From Fasciola hepatica (lineage: Eukaryota; Platyhelminthes; Trematoda; Plagiorchiida; Fasciolidae), in the NCBI GenBank assembly GCA_948099385.1, contig CANUEZ040000070.1, positions 561,001 to 625,000 of the forward strand: a DNA stretch of 64,000 nt. The letters run 5' to 3'. Under the pieces are notes generated by a model. The model had not been told where the DNA came from and did no database searches. It was given only the letters and a program-made list of their open reading frames with translations. A program made the position numbers and the translations under genes. This document shows, piece after piece, positions 42,333-53,059 of this stretch (within the stretch, counting starts at the first letter, position 1; the number at the start of each line of letters is the position of its first letter).

Positions 42333-42687
42333 ATATTACCGGATAAAACACCCCCTTCAAAGAGAGGTGTTCCGATCATTAAAATGTACCTCGGCGTCAC
42401 CAGCGCAACTTGTGGTTGAAAGGCCTGCATTAACGACCGGTGGTGAAAATCCCCCCAAAAGAATCATAGCAGTTCCATGTTTCCTTAACGTCGCTCACTT
42501 GTTGACACTATTGACGTGTCTTTACGCACTGTATGTTTCTATGGACCAACGTTTGTTTGTTCGCGTCCAGCGCGCTGCCCCTTCATGCCCTCGCTCTGGA
42601 CCTACGTGACGCATGTGCTCCTCGCTCGCACGCCGCAATTCGGTTCTCGCTTTGGAGTGCTTATTATCGCATGATTGAGGTTTGCAC
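42333..42687 (+). repeat. Copy of P3 upstream flank plus truncated LTR
   Basis: 42,333-42,428 is nearly identical to 60,965-61,063 (ATTACCGGATAAAACACC to GAAAGGCCTGC). 42,429-42,687 is a plus-sense LTR fragment like 61,064-61,322, with its first bases changed to ATTAACG. It stops at CACCTG, where RT sequence (GGCAGCAAAG) follows directly. Compared with P3, everything from the LTR middle through gag and protease is missing. Confidence 0.75.
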
Positions 42688-43478
42688 CTGGGCAGCAAAG
42701 TTCCATGGCAAGTCGTTAAACGATCGCCTACTACAAGAACTTGACTGGACCACACCACTGATCGATGTTTTGTACCGTTTCAGACTGCGTAAAGCGGCTT
42801 TGCCTGCCAACATTGGGGAAATATTTCATCAGGTGAAGATTCCGGTAGGAGAACCAGATGTGCCGCGTTTCCTGTGGTTGGAAGAGAACAATCGGGACAA
42901 CGCAGTGGTAAATTATAGGATGACCGTCCACCCCTTCGGAGCCATATCGTCACCGTTCTGTGCAAACTACGCCCTTCGGGAATCTGCGAACAGACATGGA
43001 GATTTGGTCCACCCGTCGGTGGTGAACAGCATCAGCAGACACTTCGACGTCGACAACTATCTTGGATCATTCGATGATGTAGAATTAGCCCTAGCGCAGT
43101 TCAGAGGCTTGACAAGATTGCTAGAAGAGGGCGGCTTCCACCTAACAAAATGGATGTCAAACTCTTCAGAAGTGCTCGAGGTCATTCCGTACCGGGAGAG
43201 GGCCGAAAGTGTTCGAGACCTAGATGGCTCTCCGCATTCTACCGAACGCAGTTTAGGAATACAATGGAACGCGGAAACGGACAACTTTGTTTTCAAGCTA
43301 GACGCTCCCGAGCTGCCAGTAACCCGTCGTGGCATACTATCCGCTGTCTCTAGCTTGTTCGATCCGCTCGGTTTCGTCTCACTCTGGCCGTTACCCGGAC
43401 AGATTCTGCTGCAGCGGTGGTGCCGTAAGAAAATCGATTGGGACCAGTCACTGGACCGAGAAGACCGACTGTACCGGG
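42688..43478 (+). repeat. Inverted repeat arm B (RT of P2)
   Basis: Pairs with 41,012-41,802. The left boundary is the LTR/RT fusion at CTGGG, and on the right similarity drops after the LYREE codons. Confidence 0.85.
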
Positions 43479-43568
43479 AAGAATTTCTAAACACCCTAAA
43501 ACAGTTAGAGTAACTACGAAGTCTACGATATCTGCCCCTAGTCACGCGACACGGACGAGAGAACTACA
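42688..43568 (+). CDS. pol: P2 reverse transcriptase, fused to an LTR fragment
   Basis: RT of a plus-strand BEL element, open from inside the upstream LTR fragment (42,533) to 43,513. Blocks as in M2: AAKFHGKSLNDRLLQEL, HPFGAISSPFCAN, RHFDVDNYLGSFDD (about 43,041-43,082, active site altered in the same way), WDQSLDREDRLYREE. A frameshift follows at about 43,513. RNase H begins (TRTRELH) and is cut at 43,568 by element D; it resumes at 46,135 as AFSDPSEVGY. P2 lacks gag and protease. Confidence 0.85.
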
Positions 43569-43927
43569 TGTAAGTTACTTCTCGCAAATCGAGCAACGCA
43601 TAGCCAATTCAAACGAATCCCAAAACCAGAACAAGATTGGTTCGTATATTCTACGGTACTAAGTTGACATTCACAAGGGGTACGAATATATACTAACCTC
43701 AAGTATGCGGCCAAATGGACTTCACAGTAAAACCCAAAGGTTCAAAGCTCCGTAGCTCAAGCACTACGGCCAGAAACGGTTCAAGGCCAAGTACAAATGT
43801 CTCACATTCATAAACGAACGTGAAAAAGTGTGGTATATGAGCGAGCTTTTCAAGGTAACGGTAAATATAGCTAAATTCACAAAGTACGTAGAATATTTGG
43901 AAGGGTTTTCGGTATTTGTTCTTTACA
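43569..43927 (-). repeat. 3' LTR of BEL-D
   Basis: 359 bp from TGTAAGTTAC to TTCTTTACA. Its middle and end match 45,923-46,129 closely. Confidence 0.8.
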
Positions 43928-44099
43928 CCGCCGGCCAAAGTCCTTCCGCAAAATGGTTGCTGAAGGTTCAGGAAAGGGTCATGATTCTCACTCTGCTTAC
44001 CTATTATTTATTATCGGTGTCCGTGGCTAATGATCCTCTGGTACATTGCATCCAATTATTATTTTGACGTGGGGGCTAGACATTTCTTCGAACTCTCCG

Positions 44100-44515
44100 T
44101 CCCTGAGATGAGATTATCTCTTAGCTATCGATTTAACAGAATCGACTGGGCTCATTGGCAAGCTGTCTATTGCAAAGGCTTCCGGAATGTCTGCAGTCCC
44201 TTCATCAGATAAAGACGTCAACTGCAGGGTCAGCCTCTTAGAGTTGTTAACATGACCCCCCGCAATCGTGCTGATAGTTAGCGATGTAGGCTCGCAGACC
44301 AGTTCACAGCTTTCTGCAAGCTCGCGAGTAATCAGTGAGGTATCCGACCCCGTGTCCAAAAATGCATTGACCCGCCTCACGACGCCGACAGGCACGATGC
44401 CTAATCTTGCCGGTTTAACATCATCATGTCCCTTCGAACAGACAATTCTGGGTTCACCCGGCTGAATAAGTTTATTGTTGAGAGGGCCATGTAGTAACGA
44501 GTGATGATTACCCAA
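44100..44515 (-). pseudogene. pro: BEL-D aspartic protease fragment
   Basis: Open frame of about 133 residues with NHHSLLHGPL (end of the gag Cys/His region), PARLGIVPVGVVRRVNAF, the intact active-site motif LDTGSDTSL (about 44,366-44,340) and LTISTIAGG, PEAFAIDSLPMSPVDSVKS. It aligns with the BEL-1 protease but is a distinct subfamily (DTG rather than DSG). It stops before the second half of the domain. The 170 bases between it and the LTR hold nothing recognisable. Confidence 0.75.
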
Positions 44516-44639
44516 GCATTCGTCCTGGTTTCATTTCGCTCTCAAGCTGCATTGAGAGGCTCGATGAGAGTTGCTCAAGCACATAAAGCATTAGCCAATC
44601 CTTTTTACTGCGCACCACTGATAGCGTTCTCTCACCCCA

Positions 44640-44960
44640 TGAAAAGGTCGGACAATATGGTAACCGATGCAGGGAGTTGCATAGTGTAGTGCTACCAATA
44701 AAGCACTCGATGACAAAAACCAACAAATTTGTTTGTTTGAACAATTACCGTAAGTGGTGGCACCACTTGCTCCGCCTGTGTACGTCGTCTGCACGCCGTT
44801 GCTCTCCTCCAATACACACGTTGTCCCGCTCCAGCGTTTTGAGTTATGCTTTGCGCTCTGCCGAGTATATCCGCTATCGTGTCACAAACCGAGGACCAGG
44901 GGCTATAGACTCTATACGGGAGCAGGTCTTGACTTAACTGAGGAGAATCCTAAAAAAGCT
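44640..44960 (+). repeat. R3 repeat inside BEL-D
   Basis: Second copy of the R3 repeat (see 32,080-32,400), here on the plus strand between the gag and protease remnants of BEL-D. Contains AATAAA at about 44,697 and GTGTCACAAACCGAGG at about 44,878. Its exact ends are unclear. It is probably a solo LTR inserted into BEL-D. Confidence 0.45.
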
Positions 44961-44964
44961 TGCA

Positions 44965-45938
44965 TTCAGTTGACCTCTTGGGTTCTCAACTTATCATGTG
45001 CATATTGGACAAAGACTGGATTCGGTTACAGTCCTTCCCTACCACTTGAGCAGATGTTGGTTCCGTTCGAGCCAACGTGCAACTTTCGCGTACAATTTGT
45101 CCAATCGGCTGTTGGCGATACGGGATCGACGACCTATGAACTCCGTCAAATCGTTGAACGTAGATTCCCGCTCAAGCATATTTATCTTTTAAGCTTCCTC
45201 TGCCCGTCGGCTCTGCAAATCAATAGGTAGACATCGGACAGTGCATTCCTCTGTGTGCAAAGCATTCAGATCAGACTGGTATTTTAAGTGCTCCAGTGCT
45301 ATACTGCCATTCTGCATTTTTATAACCAAATTTGACAGTAATTCTGCCCTGCCCTCAGTCCTTTTGCCTCCAATAAAACACCATCAATCAGGCTTCTAAC
45401 CAACTTGAATGGTTGTCCAAACAAGTCTTTCTGGTTTCTGCGTGCCCTGATGTATCCTACTGGTGGATCAAGCGTAGCACAGCCTTCAATGGTGCTTTTT
45501 GGCCCTCCCACGACAGTAATGTAATAAATGCAAGATCCTTTGACCAGGATCTGCAACTTTGCACTCGACAAAATTTTCGAATTGTTTCATGAAAACACGG
45601 TATAGCCCGGGTTGCCCATCGAAATGGGGTAGTCCCACTCTCTGCAGGTCGAATGCAAAAGCCTCAATAGTTTCAGGCGGTCTCAAAGGTTCTTGTGCGT
45701 CGATCACAGTGCCGTTTAGATGTTGACATCGTGAACTACATGAACTCTCTGCCGGCTCGCTGAGACCAGTTTCTTGTTTAAGAGGCTCTGCTTGCTTCCT
45801 GGCTAACTGCAGCTCGTCTTCTAATTCCATCACTCTCATTCTATAAGTACCAATATCAACAAACTCATCGCGATTAGAAATATATGACCTGGAACTGACA
45901 GAACTAGAAGACTGAGCATTATTCAAGTATGCGGCCAA
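44965..45938 (-). pseudogene. gag: BEL-D gag remnant
   Basis: Gag of the D subfamily. Readable: YRMRVMELEDELQLARKQ (coiled-coil start), VGLPHFDGQPGLY, FMKQFENFVECKVADPGQR and LLHYCRGRAK (45,938-45,486); VGYIRARRNQKDLFGQPFKLVRSLIDGV (45,490-45,380, one run split here across two motifs); SIALEHLKYQSDLNALHT (about 45,300) and TFNDLTEFIGRRSRIANSR (about 45,150). Frameshifts separate these blocks. The apparent ATG at 45,938 lies in LTR-derived sequence, because the LTR/leader junction has been deleted. Confidence 0.7.
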
Positions 45939-46129
45939 ATAGACTTCACAGTAAAGCCCAAAGGTTCAAAGCCCCGTAGCTCGAGCAATACGGTCAGAAA
46001 CGGTTCAAAGCCAAGTTCAAATGTCTCACATTGATAAACGAACGTGAAAAAGTGTGGTAACGTTAAATATAGCTAATATCACAAAGCACGTAGAGCCTTT
46101 GAAGAGACACTCAGTGTTTGTTCTTTATA
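45923..46129 (-). repeat. Partial 5' LTR of BEL-D
   Basis: 207 bp matching 43,699-43,927. The inner 130 bp of the LTR, the leader and the true gag start are gone. The terminal CA has become TA at 46,129. Confidence 0.75.
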
Positions 46130-48198
46130 CTACATGCCTTTTCTGATCCATCAGAAGTCGGTTACAGAACCGTGGTGTATGGACAATGGTGCAGAGGAGA
46201 TGGACAATATACTACGTGGATCCTCTTCGCTAAAGTCCGCGTTGCTCCACTGAAGTCGGTTTCGATCCCGCGTCTCAAACTCAGCACAGCCTTGTCAGCA
46301 GTCAGTGCGGTACATGCGGTAAAATGATGTTTCGGTTTCTACATTTGGTCGGCTAGCTTTTGGACGGACTCGACAACAGTACTGCACTACATGAACAACG
46401 TCAGGAGCCAGTTTAGTGCTTCCGTTGCTAACCAACTTATGATCACCCGCGACGAATCGGCCATGGGCCAGAGAAAGCTTGTCGGGTCTAGCGATAACCC
46501 AGCCGATCTGTGTTCCCGAGGTGCGACCAACCTCCGGCAAATCGACATGTGGACAGGAGGACCGAAATTCCTGCGAACTCCTAAACAAAACTGACCCGTG
46601 TGCGAACTAACTCCTCCTGGAATTGGAACTGGAGATCAAAGGCGTAGTGATGACGGCAAAAGTCGTCGAAGCGACATTCGTTTTGTCATGACTGGTCAGG
46701 TTTTCCTCCTGGATGAAGAGGCTTCCGTCATCGGCTTGGTTGGGCTGGTTTAAGAGACATTTTCTAGTCATGAGAGGGATCCGCCTCTCCAGCCGGGTAC
46801 GATTGGGTCCGATAAGCCCCGATGAACTACGAGCCGCAGAACACGATACATTCAAGATGATACAACGGGAGGCTTCCACTCGAGAACTCGATAGAGTGGA
46901 AGAAGTGGGACCAATCGACAAAGGAATCCCATCTCCGGGGGCGACTTTAAGCATTTAAACCCCAAACTAATTATTAGACTCTACTGGTAGATGGTAGGCT
47001 GACCAGCTCTCACCTGAATTTTGACACGAAGTGTACCACATCGGTACTGGCTAGACAACCTTTGGTAAAACAAATGATTCAACGCATTCGCGCCGTAGGG
47101 GGACTTTCCGGGGAAAGCCACGTTACGAGCGACATTCGAAAGCCCCTTTGGTTGCTGAGGGGAAGGGCGACTGTAAAACGCGTAATCCGACGTTGTTTGT
47201 ATTGTAGGAGACGCAATGCTGCAGCGGGCAAACAACACATGGCCCCTCTACTAGATAACAGAGCGACTGCGGGATGGTGGCCGTTCAGCACCACCGGGTT
47301 GGACTATTTCGGGCCCTTGTGGATCGAGTGTGGGAGGAGGTTGGAAAAGCGATACGGGTGCATCGTGACGTGCATGAAGTCATTCGCGGTACACTTGGAA
47401 GTTGCCCATTCGGTGGAAACCGACTCCTTCCTTCGGGTCTTGCAGAGATTCACTCACCGAAGAGGCGTACCGGCAGATATATACTCCGGCAATAGGTCGA
47501 ACTTCGTGGGCTGTCACCGAGAATTGCAGCTTTGGTACAAAACCATGAGCAGGGACGAGCCGCAGAATCGAACAGTGGCATATGGCATACGATAGCACGA
47601 CTACCTCCCGCAGGCCAGCCATCGCTGCGGCGTATGGGGACGCATGATATGGTCCACCAGGCGAATATTGCTGTTGATCATGGGGCAACAGCCGCCCGAC
47701 GACGAAACGTTGGGCACCGTCATAACTGAGGTCGACAGAATTCTGAACAACCGCCCTCTGATTCCAGTAATGAACGGCGACCCCACCCACCTGGAGCTCA
47801 CTCCGAACGGCTTGTTGACGTTAAGGTCAAACGAGGATTTCCAAGGACCGATAAACCTTCATGGGAGCTACCTCCACGGGTGAAAGCAAGCAAACTATCG
47901 TGACAAGGTTTTCTGGAGGCACTGGCTACTGGAGTACCTACCAGCTCCGCAGACTCGACAGAAGTGGCTGGCCAAAGTAAGACCGTTCAACGTTGTGGAT
48001 GTAGTGATGATCGCAGACGACGGCGCACATTTCAGCACCTGGTCCTTGGGAGTGGTTATGGAAACCATCGAAATCACTGACGGAATGATAAGAAGTGTGA
48101 AGTTGAAGACCGCCGACAGAAGGCTAATTCGTGACATACGCAGTATTAGCCTACCCGAGGGTGAAGGCGGAGAAGCTGATAATGCTGAGGGCCAGTAG
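46130..48198 (+). pseudogene. pol: P2 RNase H, H2C2 and integrase
   Basis: Continuation of P2 pol after BEL-D. RNase H AFSDPSEVGYRTVVYGQW (46,135) and SIPRLKLSTA; NPADLCSRGATNL (about 46,495); H2C2 with IRAVGGLSGESHVTS and CLYCRRRNAAAG (about 47,195); integrase LDYFGPLWIECGRR (about 47,295), where SDNGSN has become SGNRSN (about 47,485), losing the second acidic residue; a TAG at 47,593; RCGVWGRMIWS; and the DUF5641 tail to a stop at 48,198. Frameshifts near 46,327, 46,594 and 46,960. From about 47,575 to 48,198 it closely resembles BEL-P1 and shares its lesions; upstream it is more diverged. Confidence 0.82.
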
Positions 48199-48902
48199 AC
48201 AATCTCGCATTCGTCTTCGAAGTGGTTTAAGGAACAACCTATGTGCGGGGACGTTCAAGGCATACTGACGCTCCGAACGACCTTACACCCTGACACATAC
48301 ACAACTACGTGATACACGTTTTTAACTCATGACCTCCATCAAACACGTTGAGGTGCTCACCGTTTTTCGTTGACTTTTCAGAAGGCTTTTCACGAGTGCG
48401 GTTGCAGCTGCGATTCTATCATACGCCCAGACACACAACAATCACACTTACATAATACGCGCTTATACTTCCCAACTCCCATCAAAACACCTCGAAGGGT
48501 TGATCGTTCTTCGTTTATAACTGACATCACGGAGAATATCTCCTGTAAGTGATGGCTGTTAGTATTTGCCCGCATACTGGAGTGCTTCCTCACCCATTAA
48601 ACACACGGAAGCACACACTCACACAAGCACACGCGGCCGAGACACAACGGCTCTCCCGAGGACAGCTCCTATGTTTCTCCTTCACGGCCGCCATCGATTG
48701 GCCGTTTTCATGGACGATGAAGGGCAGCCTCACATCGGTGTGGCCACCGGATCAACTGTCATCGTGAGTGGAACGTTGGAGACAAGGTATCAGGCACGCG
48801 CACTTACAGCAGGGCCTAGGTAGGTACGAAGAATCAGTACCCTTATTCCCAACCATTGACTCTGCTGAGATGGGGGGGGTAGGGGGGGGGGTTGGTGGGC
48901 AG
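48199..48902 (+). other. 3' UTR of P2
   Basis: Non-coding. Diverged BEL UTR subrepeat cores are visible at about 48,368-48,417 and 48,512-48,560, a CA-rich run at about 48,605-48,630 and a G-rich tract (48,872-48,900) in the purine-tract position. It is far less like the BEL-P1 3' UTR than the pol sequence just before it. Confidence 0.55.
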
Positions 48903-49218
48903 TTTAACGACCAGTCGTGGAAAGTCCCCCCCAAAAACACTGCGGTTACGTGTTTCCTTAACATCACACTTGTTGACACTCTTGACGTGTTTTATGCACT
49001 ATGTTTTCACGAACCAACGTTTGTTTGTTCGAGTCCAGCGCGCTGCCCCTTCATGTCCTCGTTCTTGCCCTACGCGACGCATATGCCTCTTTCTCGCACG
49101 CCGCCTTTCGGTTCCCGCTTTTGAGTGCTTCTGATCGCGTGATTGAATTTTGTATCTGTTTCGTGTCATCGTTCATTTGATAATCTAATGTCGTAGAATT
49201 TTACGGGTAATCGCTCAG
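48903..49218 (+). repeat. 3' LTR of P2, truncated
   Basis: LTR starting TTTAACGACC (TGTAACG with one change) and running to ACGGGTAATCGC. About 60 bases of its 3' end are missing at the junction with LINE-3. Confidence 0.7.
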
Positions 49219-49233
49219 AGGTGTCTCAAACCT

Positions 49234-49587
49234 GTGTCCTCGCCACCTCGCCGCCTGCTGAGCAGCTCACCAGCACAAAAGTCCTCAGTTGCCTGCACTA
49301 CACCAGTTGACCTGAACCTGACCGCCACTTCTTCTTCAGTACACCCTCCTAGTACACGGCCCTGCCTTCTGCTATCAACCTCCGCGTCCACAAACAGCAA
49401 AGACATCCATGCCCAACCCACTGTTGGCCCAGGGCCACCAAAGCCCCACGCATTAGGGTCCGTTGCTGCTCATGTCAAACTACTGCCCACTGTCTCAAAG
49501 CCGAGAAAGACTCCGCGGAAGTCTGTTGCCAACAGTCCTCCCCGTCCTGACTCGTCCCGCCGTCCCTCGGATACGAACCGTTCATAA
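49234..49587 (+). other. Possible LINE ORF1 remnant
   Basis: A 117-residue frame rich in Pro, Ser and Thr with basic stretches (SKPRKTPRKSV). There is no zinc knuckle or esterase motif, so the assignment rests on its position upstream of a LINE endonuclease. It may be chance coding in C-rich DNA. From 49,588 to 50,407 I see no convincing coding. Confidence 0.25.
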
Positions 49588-50407
49588 AAGCCATAGTCTA
49601 CTATATGGCCGAGCAGCCCATCAGCCGACAGAAGTCTGAGCCCTCCTCACAGCTTTTGGCTACTTCGGCTGCCCTGCAACCCCCCCCCCATAAGTCTTCT
49701 CAGTGCTCCATCTAAAACTTCCGCGAAGCACTCTTAGTATACCTCAAAATATCTGGGCCTACAGGTGGGCAGGACACAAACCTGCATCACCCTAGAGCAG
49801 CTAGCTCCGCCTCGCTGTATTAGCATGATACCTCAACTAATCGACAAGGTTCTCCCGACTTCATATTGCAGTACAGGCTAAAACTGCCGCCGGGTAATGC
49901 ATCATCGCCCATCGGAACCAATAGTGCCATATCCTTTGTGTAGGCCAGAACACTCTTCCAGCTATCTGGCTGAATGCCAGCACCCCCTGCCAAATCCCTG
50001 TTACCAACTTCCCTCTCTTCCATAGATCATTTAAAATAGCCCCCAGCTGAATGGCAATCATTGGCCTCGATTGCTGAAGTCCACGCTTTTCAACCGAACA
50101 CAGGATGGGCCAACCCAACCAACCACAGTTATTTCGTCTGTCCTGGTCGGGGGCCAACTGCCCTCCCATTATGTATCCCGTTGAACCAAGTCACCAGTAC
50201 ATTCTACCACCTCGCAAGCCATTACCCATTACCTGAACATCCAATCCCCCACCTGGTTACTCCACCCACCCCGAAAACCCCACCTCAAAGAACGACCACT
50301 TTTTCTTGACAGCATCCCCCCAACCCAGCCTCACGTGATTATCAACGACCGGTACACTGCACTTCCGGCTCCTTAGTTCCAACTCCGATTTAAGCTTCAA
50401 CACTCCC

Positions 50408-51247
50408 ATGCACAAAAACCCTGACATTGTGTCCAATTACAGTGTTTGCTATCTTGGTAATATTAGCCACCTACGCCCGACGGTGGTAGTTCCCGCCCCA
50501 CGTCACGACGCAGCTGCACTTACCTCGCTCCTCATTATTGCTAGCTCACTACTGAATAAAACCAACGCGCGTCGCAATATAGTGCTATTATCCGACTTCG
50601 ACATCATTGTCATGACCGGAACCTGGCTAACTTACTCTGTCACATCAGACCAAACTTCTATTGCTGGCTACCAGACCTTCGCAAAGAACCGTCGTCATCT
50701 TCTAGGAGGCTTCCTAATCCACAATAAAAAACAGCATGCCTCCCTTGATTTCGTTGAGCTAGCACTGGATGCAATTCAGGACTCAGCATGGGTAGCGGTT
50801 CTTCTGGCCAACTCTCTACTTTATACTGGCTGTCTTTATCAACCACTCAATTTAAACATCACGGACCTCGCCCACGTAGCCAATGTTCTTCGCCACCTTG
50901 CACTGCTAACTTCTGTATCGAAACTCTTGGCCGGCAACTTCAGTGCGAATATCTGCAGGGACACCATGTCATCACCTCACCAATTCACGAACTTCGTTTC
51001 GACCATACGCCCGGGAAGCTGGGTCCAGCATTTTACGACACCAACCATAAGAAACAGTATACTTGGCCTGGTATTTACCATTGGCTTGTTGGATTTCATA
51101 TCTACCACCCTCGATCTCTTCCCAGGCAAGGACCATAGAATAGTACCTTACAGACTACACGTAGCTCTGGACATCCAAAAACTGATCGCTCTTACGAATC
51201 CTTATATGTCTTTTGACAGAGCTTATGAGGAAAACGCTGGATACTAA
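50408..51247 (+). CDS. LINE-3 endonuclease fused to ORF2 C-terminal tail
   Basis: Open frame of 279 residues. Residues 1-245 align with the LINE-1 endonuclease, but with decayed active-site motifs: MTGTWLT for VTETWLA, LAGNFSANIC for IAGDFNTPGIC, KDHRIVPYRL for CDHKMVICHF. At about 51,150 it jumps to the far C-terminus of ORF2, ending in DRAYEENAGY and a stop. The whole RT domain is missing. The frame is intact across the fusion, but the protein would be inactive, and chance is enough to explain the open frame. Confidence 0.7.
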   Translation: MHKNPDIVSNYSVCYLGNISHLRPTVVVPAPRHDAAALTSLLIIASSLLNKTNARRNIVLLSDFDIIVMTGTWLTYSVTSDQTSIAGYQTFAKNRRHLLGGFLIHNKKQHASLDFVELALDAIQDSAWVAVLLANSLLYTGCLYQPLNLNITDLAHVANVLRHLALLTSVSKLLAGNFSANICRDTMSSPHQFTNFVSTIRPGSWVQHFTTPTIRNSILGLVFTIGLLDFISTTLDLFPGKDHRIVPYRLHVALDIQKLIALTNPYMSFDRAYEENAGY

Positions 51248-53059
51248 CCCGAACCCTTGATAATCTAGGATGTGCCACACCTTACGCCGTAGTTGCCATC
51301 ACCTAAGCGTAAACCTACCAGTTTACAATGCCTAAACAGGATAACTCTCATGACTGAGGCCAGTGCTTCAGCAGTCGTATTTGATTATATGAAATACCAC
51401 TGGAAGCATGAAAAATAGTCTTTGAACAATTCCAGTGCCGATTATTATTAGGTTTTTGCCTTTATCTCTAGCCCAAGACGCAGCACCTGTCACACTTTTC
51501 AACTCCATCCAGTAGTCACCATTAGACATTCACAGCTCAAGTTCTGTCCCTATCACAGAACTCTAGCATCCTCCACGATTGGCCTATACAACATTTGATA
51601 CTTAGCCAGCAAAACTACTAACCATCTGTGGATCGTACCGACGAATCACGTTGTTAGTGCTGCAAGTTGTACCCCATCTTTGAGCAGACTGGCGTTGTGT
51701 TAAACATAAACCCCATCGAATAATCGCAGGCCGTGGTTGACTTTACCTCCCCCTGCATTTTTTGTCCCATGTAAACGGCCTGGGTGTTCTGACTTCACGG
51801 ATAAGGCGAGTGTTAGCGCGGCACTTCTGCAAACATTCCTGGCCGTGAAGGTCTCCCTGCACAGAGTTGACCACCAATAAGACATGAACACCCAAATGTA
51901 AGAGATTGGCACAAAAAAGTGAGAAAAAATACCCCACTGTTTTGTCTTCCAGGCACACCAGCCTTGTCACATTTGACCCATGTCTCCGAGTTGTAGTGTC
52001 GACACGGGTTCACTGGTGTGGTGGACCTTTTCCCAACGCGGCTTGTTACATGCGGTCCATGTTTCGGCCGGGGCGTGGGAGCTGTGGTCGCCCATCAAAA
52101 GCAGCTCCGCCTTCTCTGATAGCCACATACATGACTGTGATAAAACTATTAAAAAAAAACAATAATAATAATAAGAACGTCTAGAAAAGTGTGGATCATA
52201 CTTGGAGCGCCACGTGCTGGATGCCAGTAGTTGTGTATCGTGTTACCTCCCTACCTGAAGCAGGCCCTTGTGCCGCCTACCACGAGCACCAAATGTAGAC
52301 CGTTAGAGTTTGCTTCCATGACGAAAATTCTGACCCACCTCTCACGGTTCCCCAAACCAGTCCTCACATCGGTGTAGTCCCGCTTTGCAGTACGATAACA
52401 ACGAAAAAGATACCACGGTAACCATGCAATCATACCCACATCAGATTTCCTTGCTCACATTGGAGCCTAATCTCAGTACGATAGCACTATCGAGGAAGAG
52501 CATAGATGAACTCACGTCAATGTTCCAAGACAAGTGACCAATTACCTCTAATCTATAACCACTGTCACCCCAATAGTTCCTTCTACTTTGACTCCTCAGA
52601 AACTACTCAGTATAGAACAACCACTATACCGAAAGAGACAGTAACAGCGTAGCGCCACGCAAACAGTATGTTAGTCCTACTCACTCTGTCTGTTATTTCA
52701 AACTTATCTTAGCGCCTCGTGCCAAACTGCGTTCTGCGTAAGCAAATGGTACTGAGGGTTATCATTACTAACCACGAGCGAATCATAAATCTTTTGAAAT
52801 GCATAAAGTTACCAAGCCTGTGTACGCAACTTCGTCGGCCTGCAGCAGTATAGCTCAAATCCACTGCGAGCCTATTTTACCCATGCCCCACTCACAAAGA
52901 CCTAACCAATCCATTGTTTATTGTCTTCATATATTACCATAACCCACAGCTGGAACCACGTCCAGACTGCAATCTCCCTTTATTTCAGGTCGTTGTCTCC
53001 CACTATCTCAGTCATGCTTTAGCGCGTGCGTCTCGACCATGGCCGAGAAATATACCAAT

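Larger units (their letters stand above)
43569..46129 (-). mobile_element. BEL-D: internally deleted BEL element, TSD CTACA
   Basis: A 2.56-kb minus-strand element inside the RNase H of P2. It is flanked by CTACA at 43,564-43,568 and 46,130-46,134, a perfect 5-bp duplication. Excising it rejoins RELH to AFSDPSEVG. It has a full 3' LTR (43,569-43,927), a partial 5' LTR (45,923-46,129), gag and protease remnants, and no RT, RNase H or integrase. Its LTR is distantly related to the main-family LTRs (shared GCAACGCATAGCCAA block). It must have been moved by another element's enzymes. Confidence 0.85.
49219..53050 (+). mobile_element. LINE-3: internally deleted LINE copy
   Basis: Plus-strand LINE: an uncertain proline/serine-rich ORF1-like start (49,234-49,587), an endonuclease fused to an ORF2 C-terminus (50,408-51,247), a C-rich 3' UTR with an AAT run at 52,151-52,174, then LINE-E 3' sequences (52,440-53,010) and the shared end GACCATGGCCGAGAAATATACC at 53,048. 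The order LINE end, AAT run, LINE-E repeat is the same as at 20,586-24,052. Confidence 0.6.
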
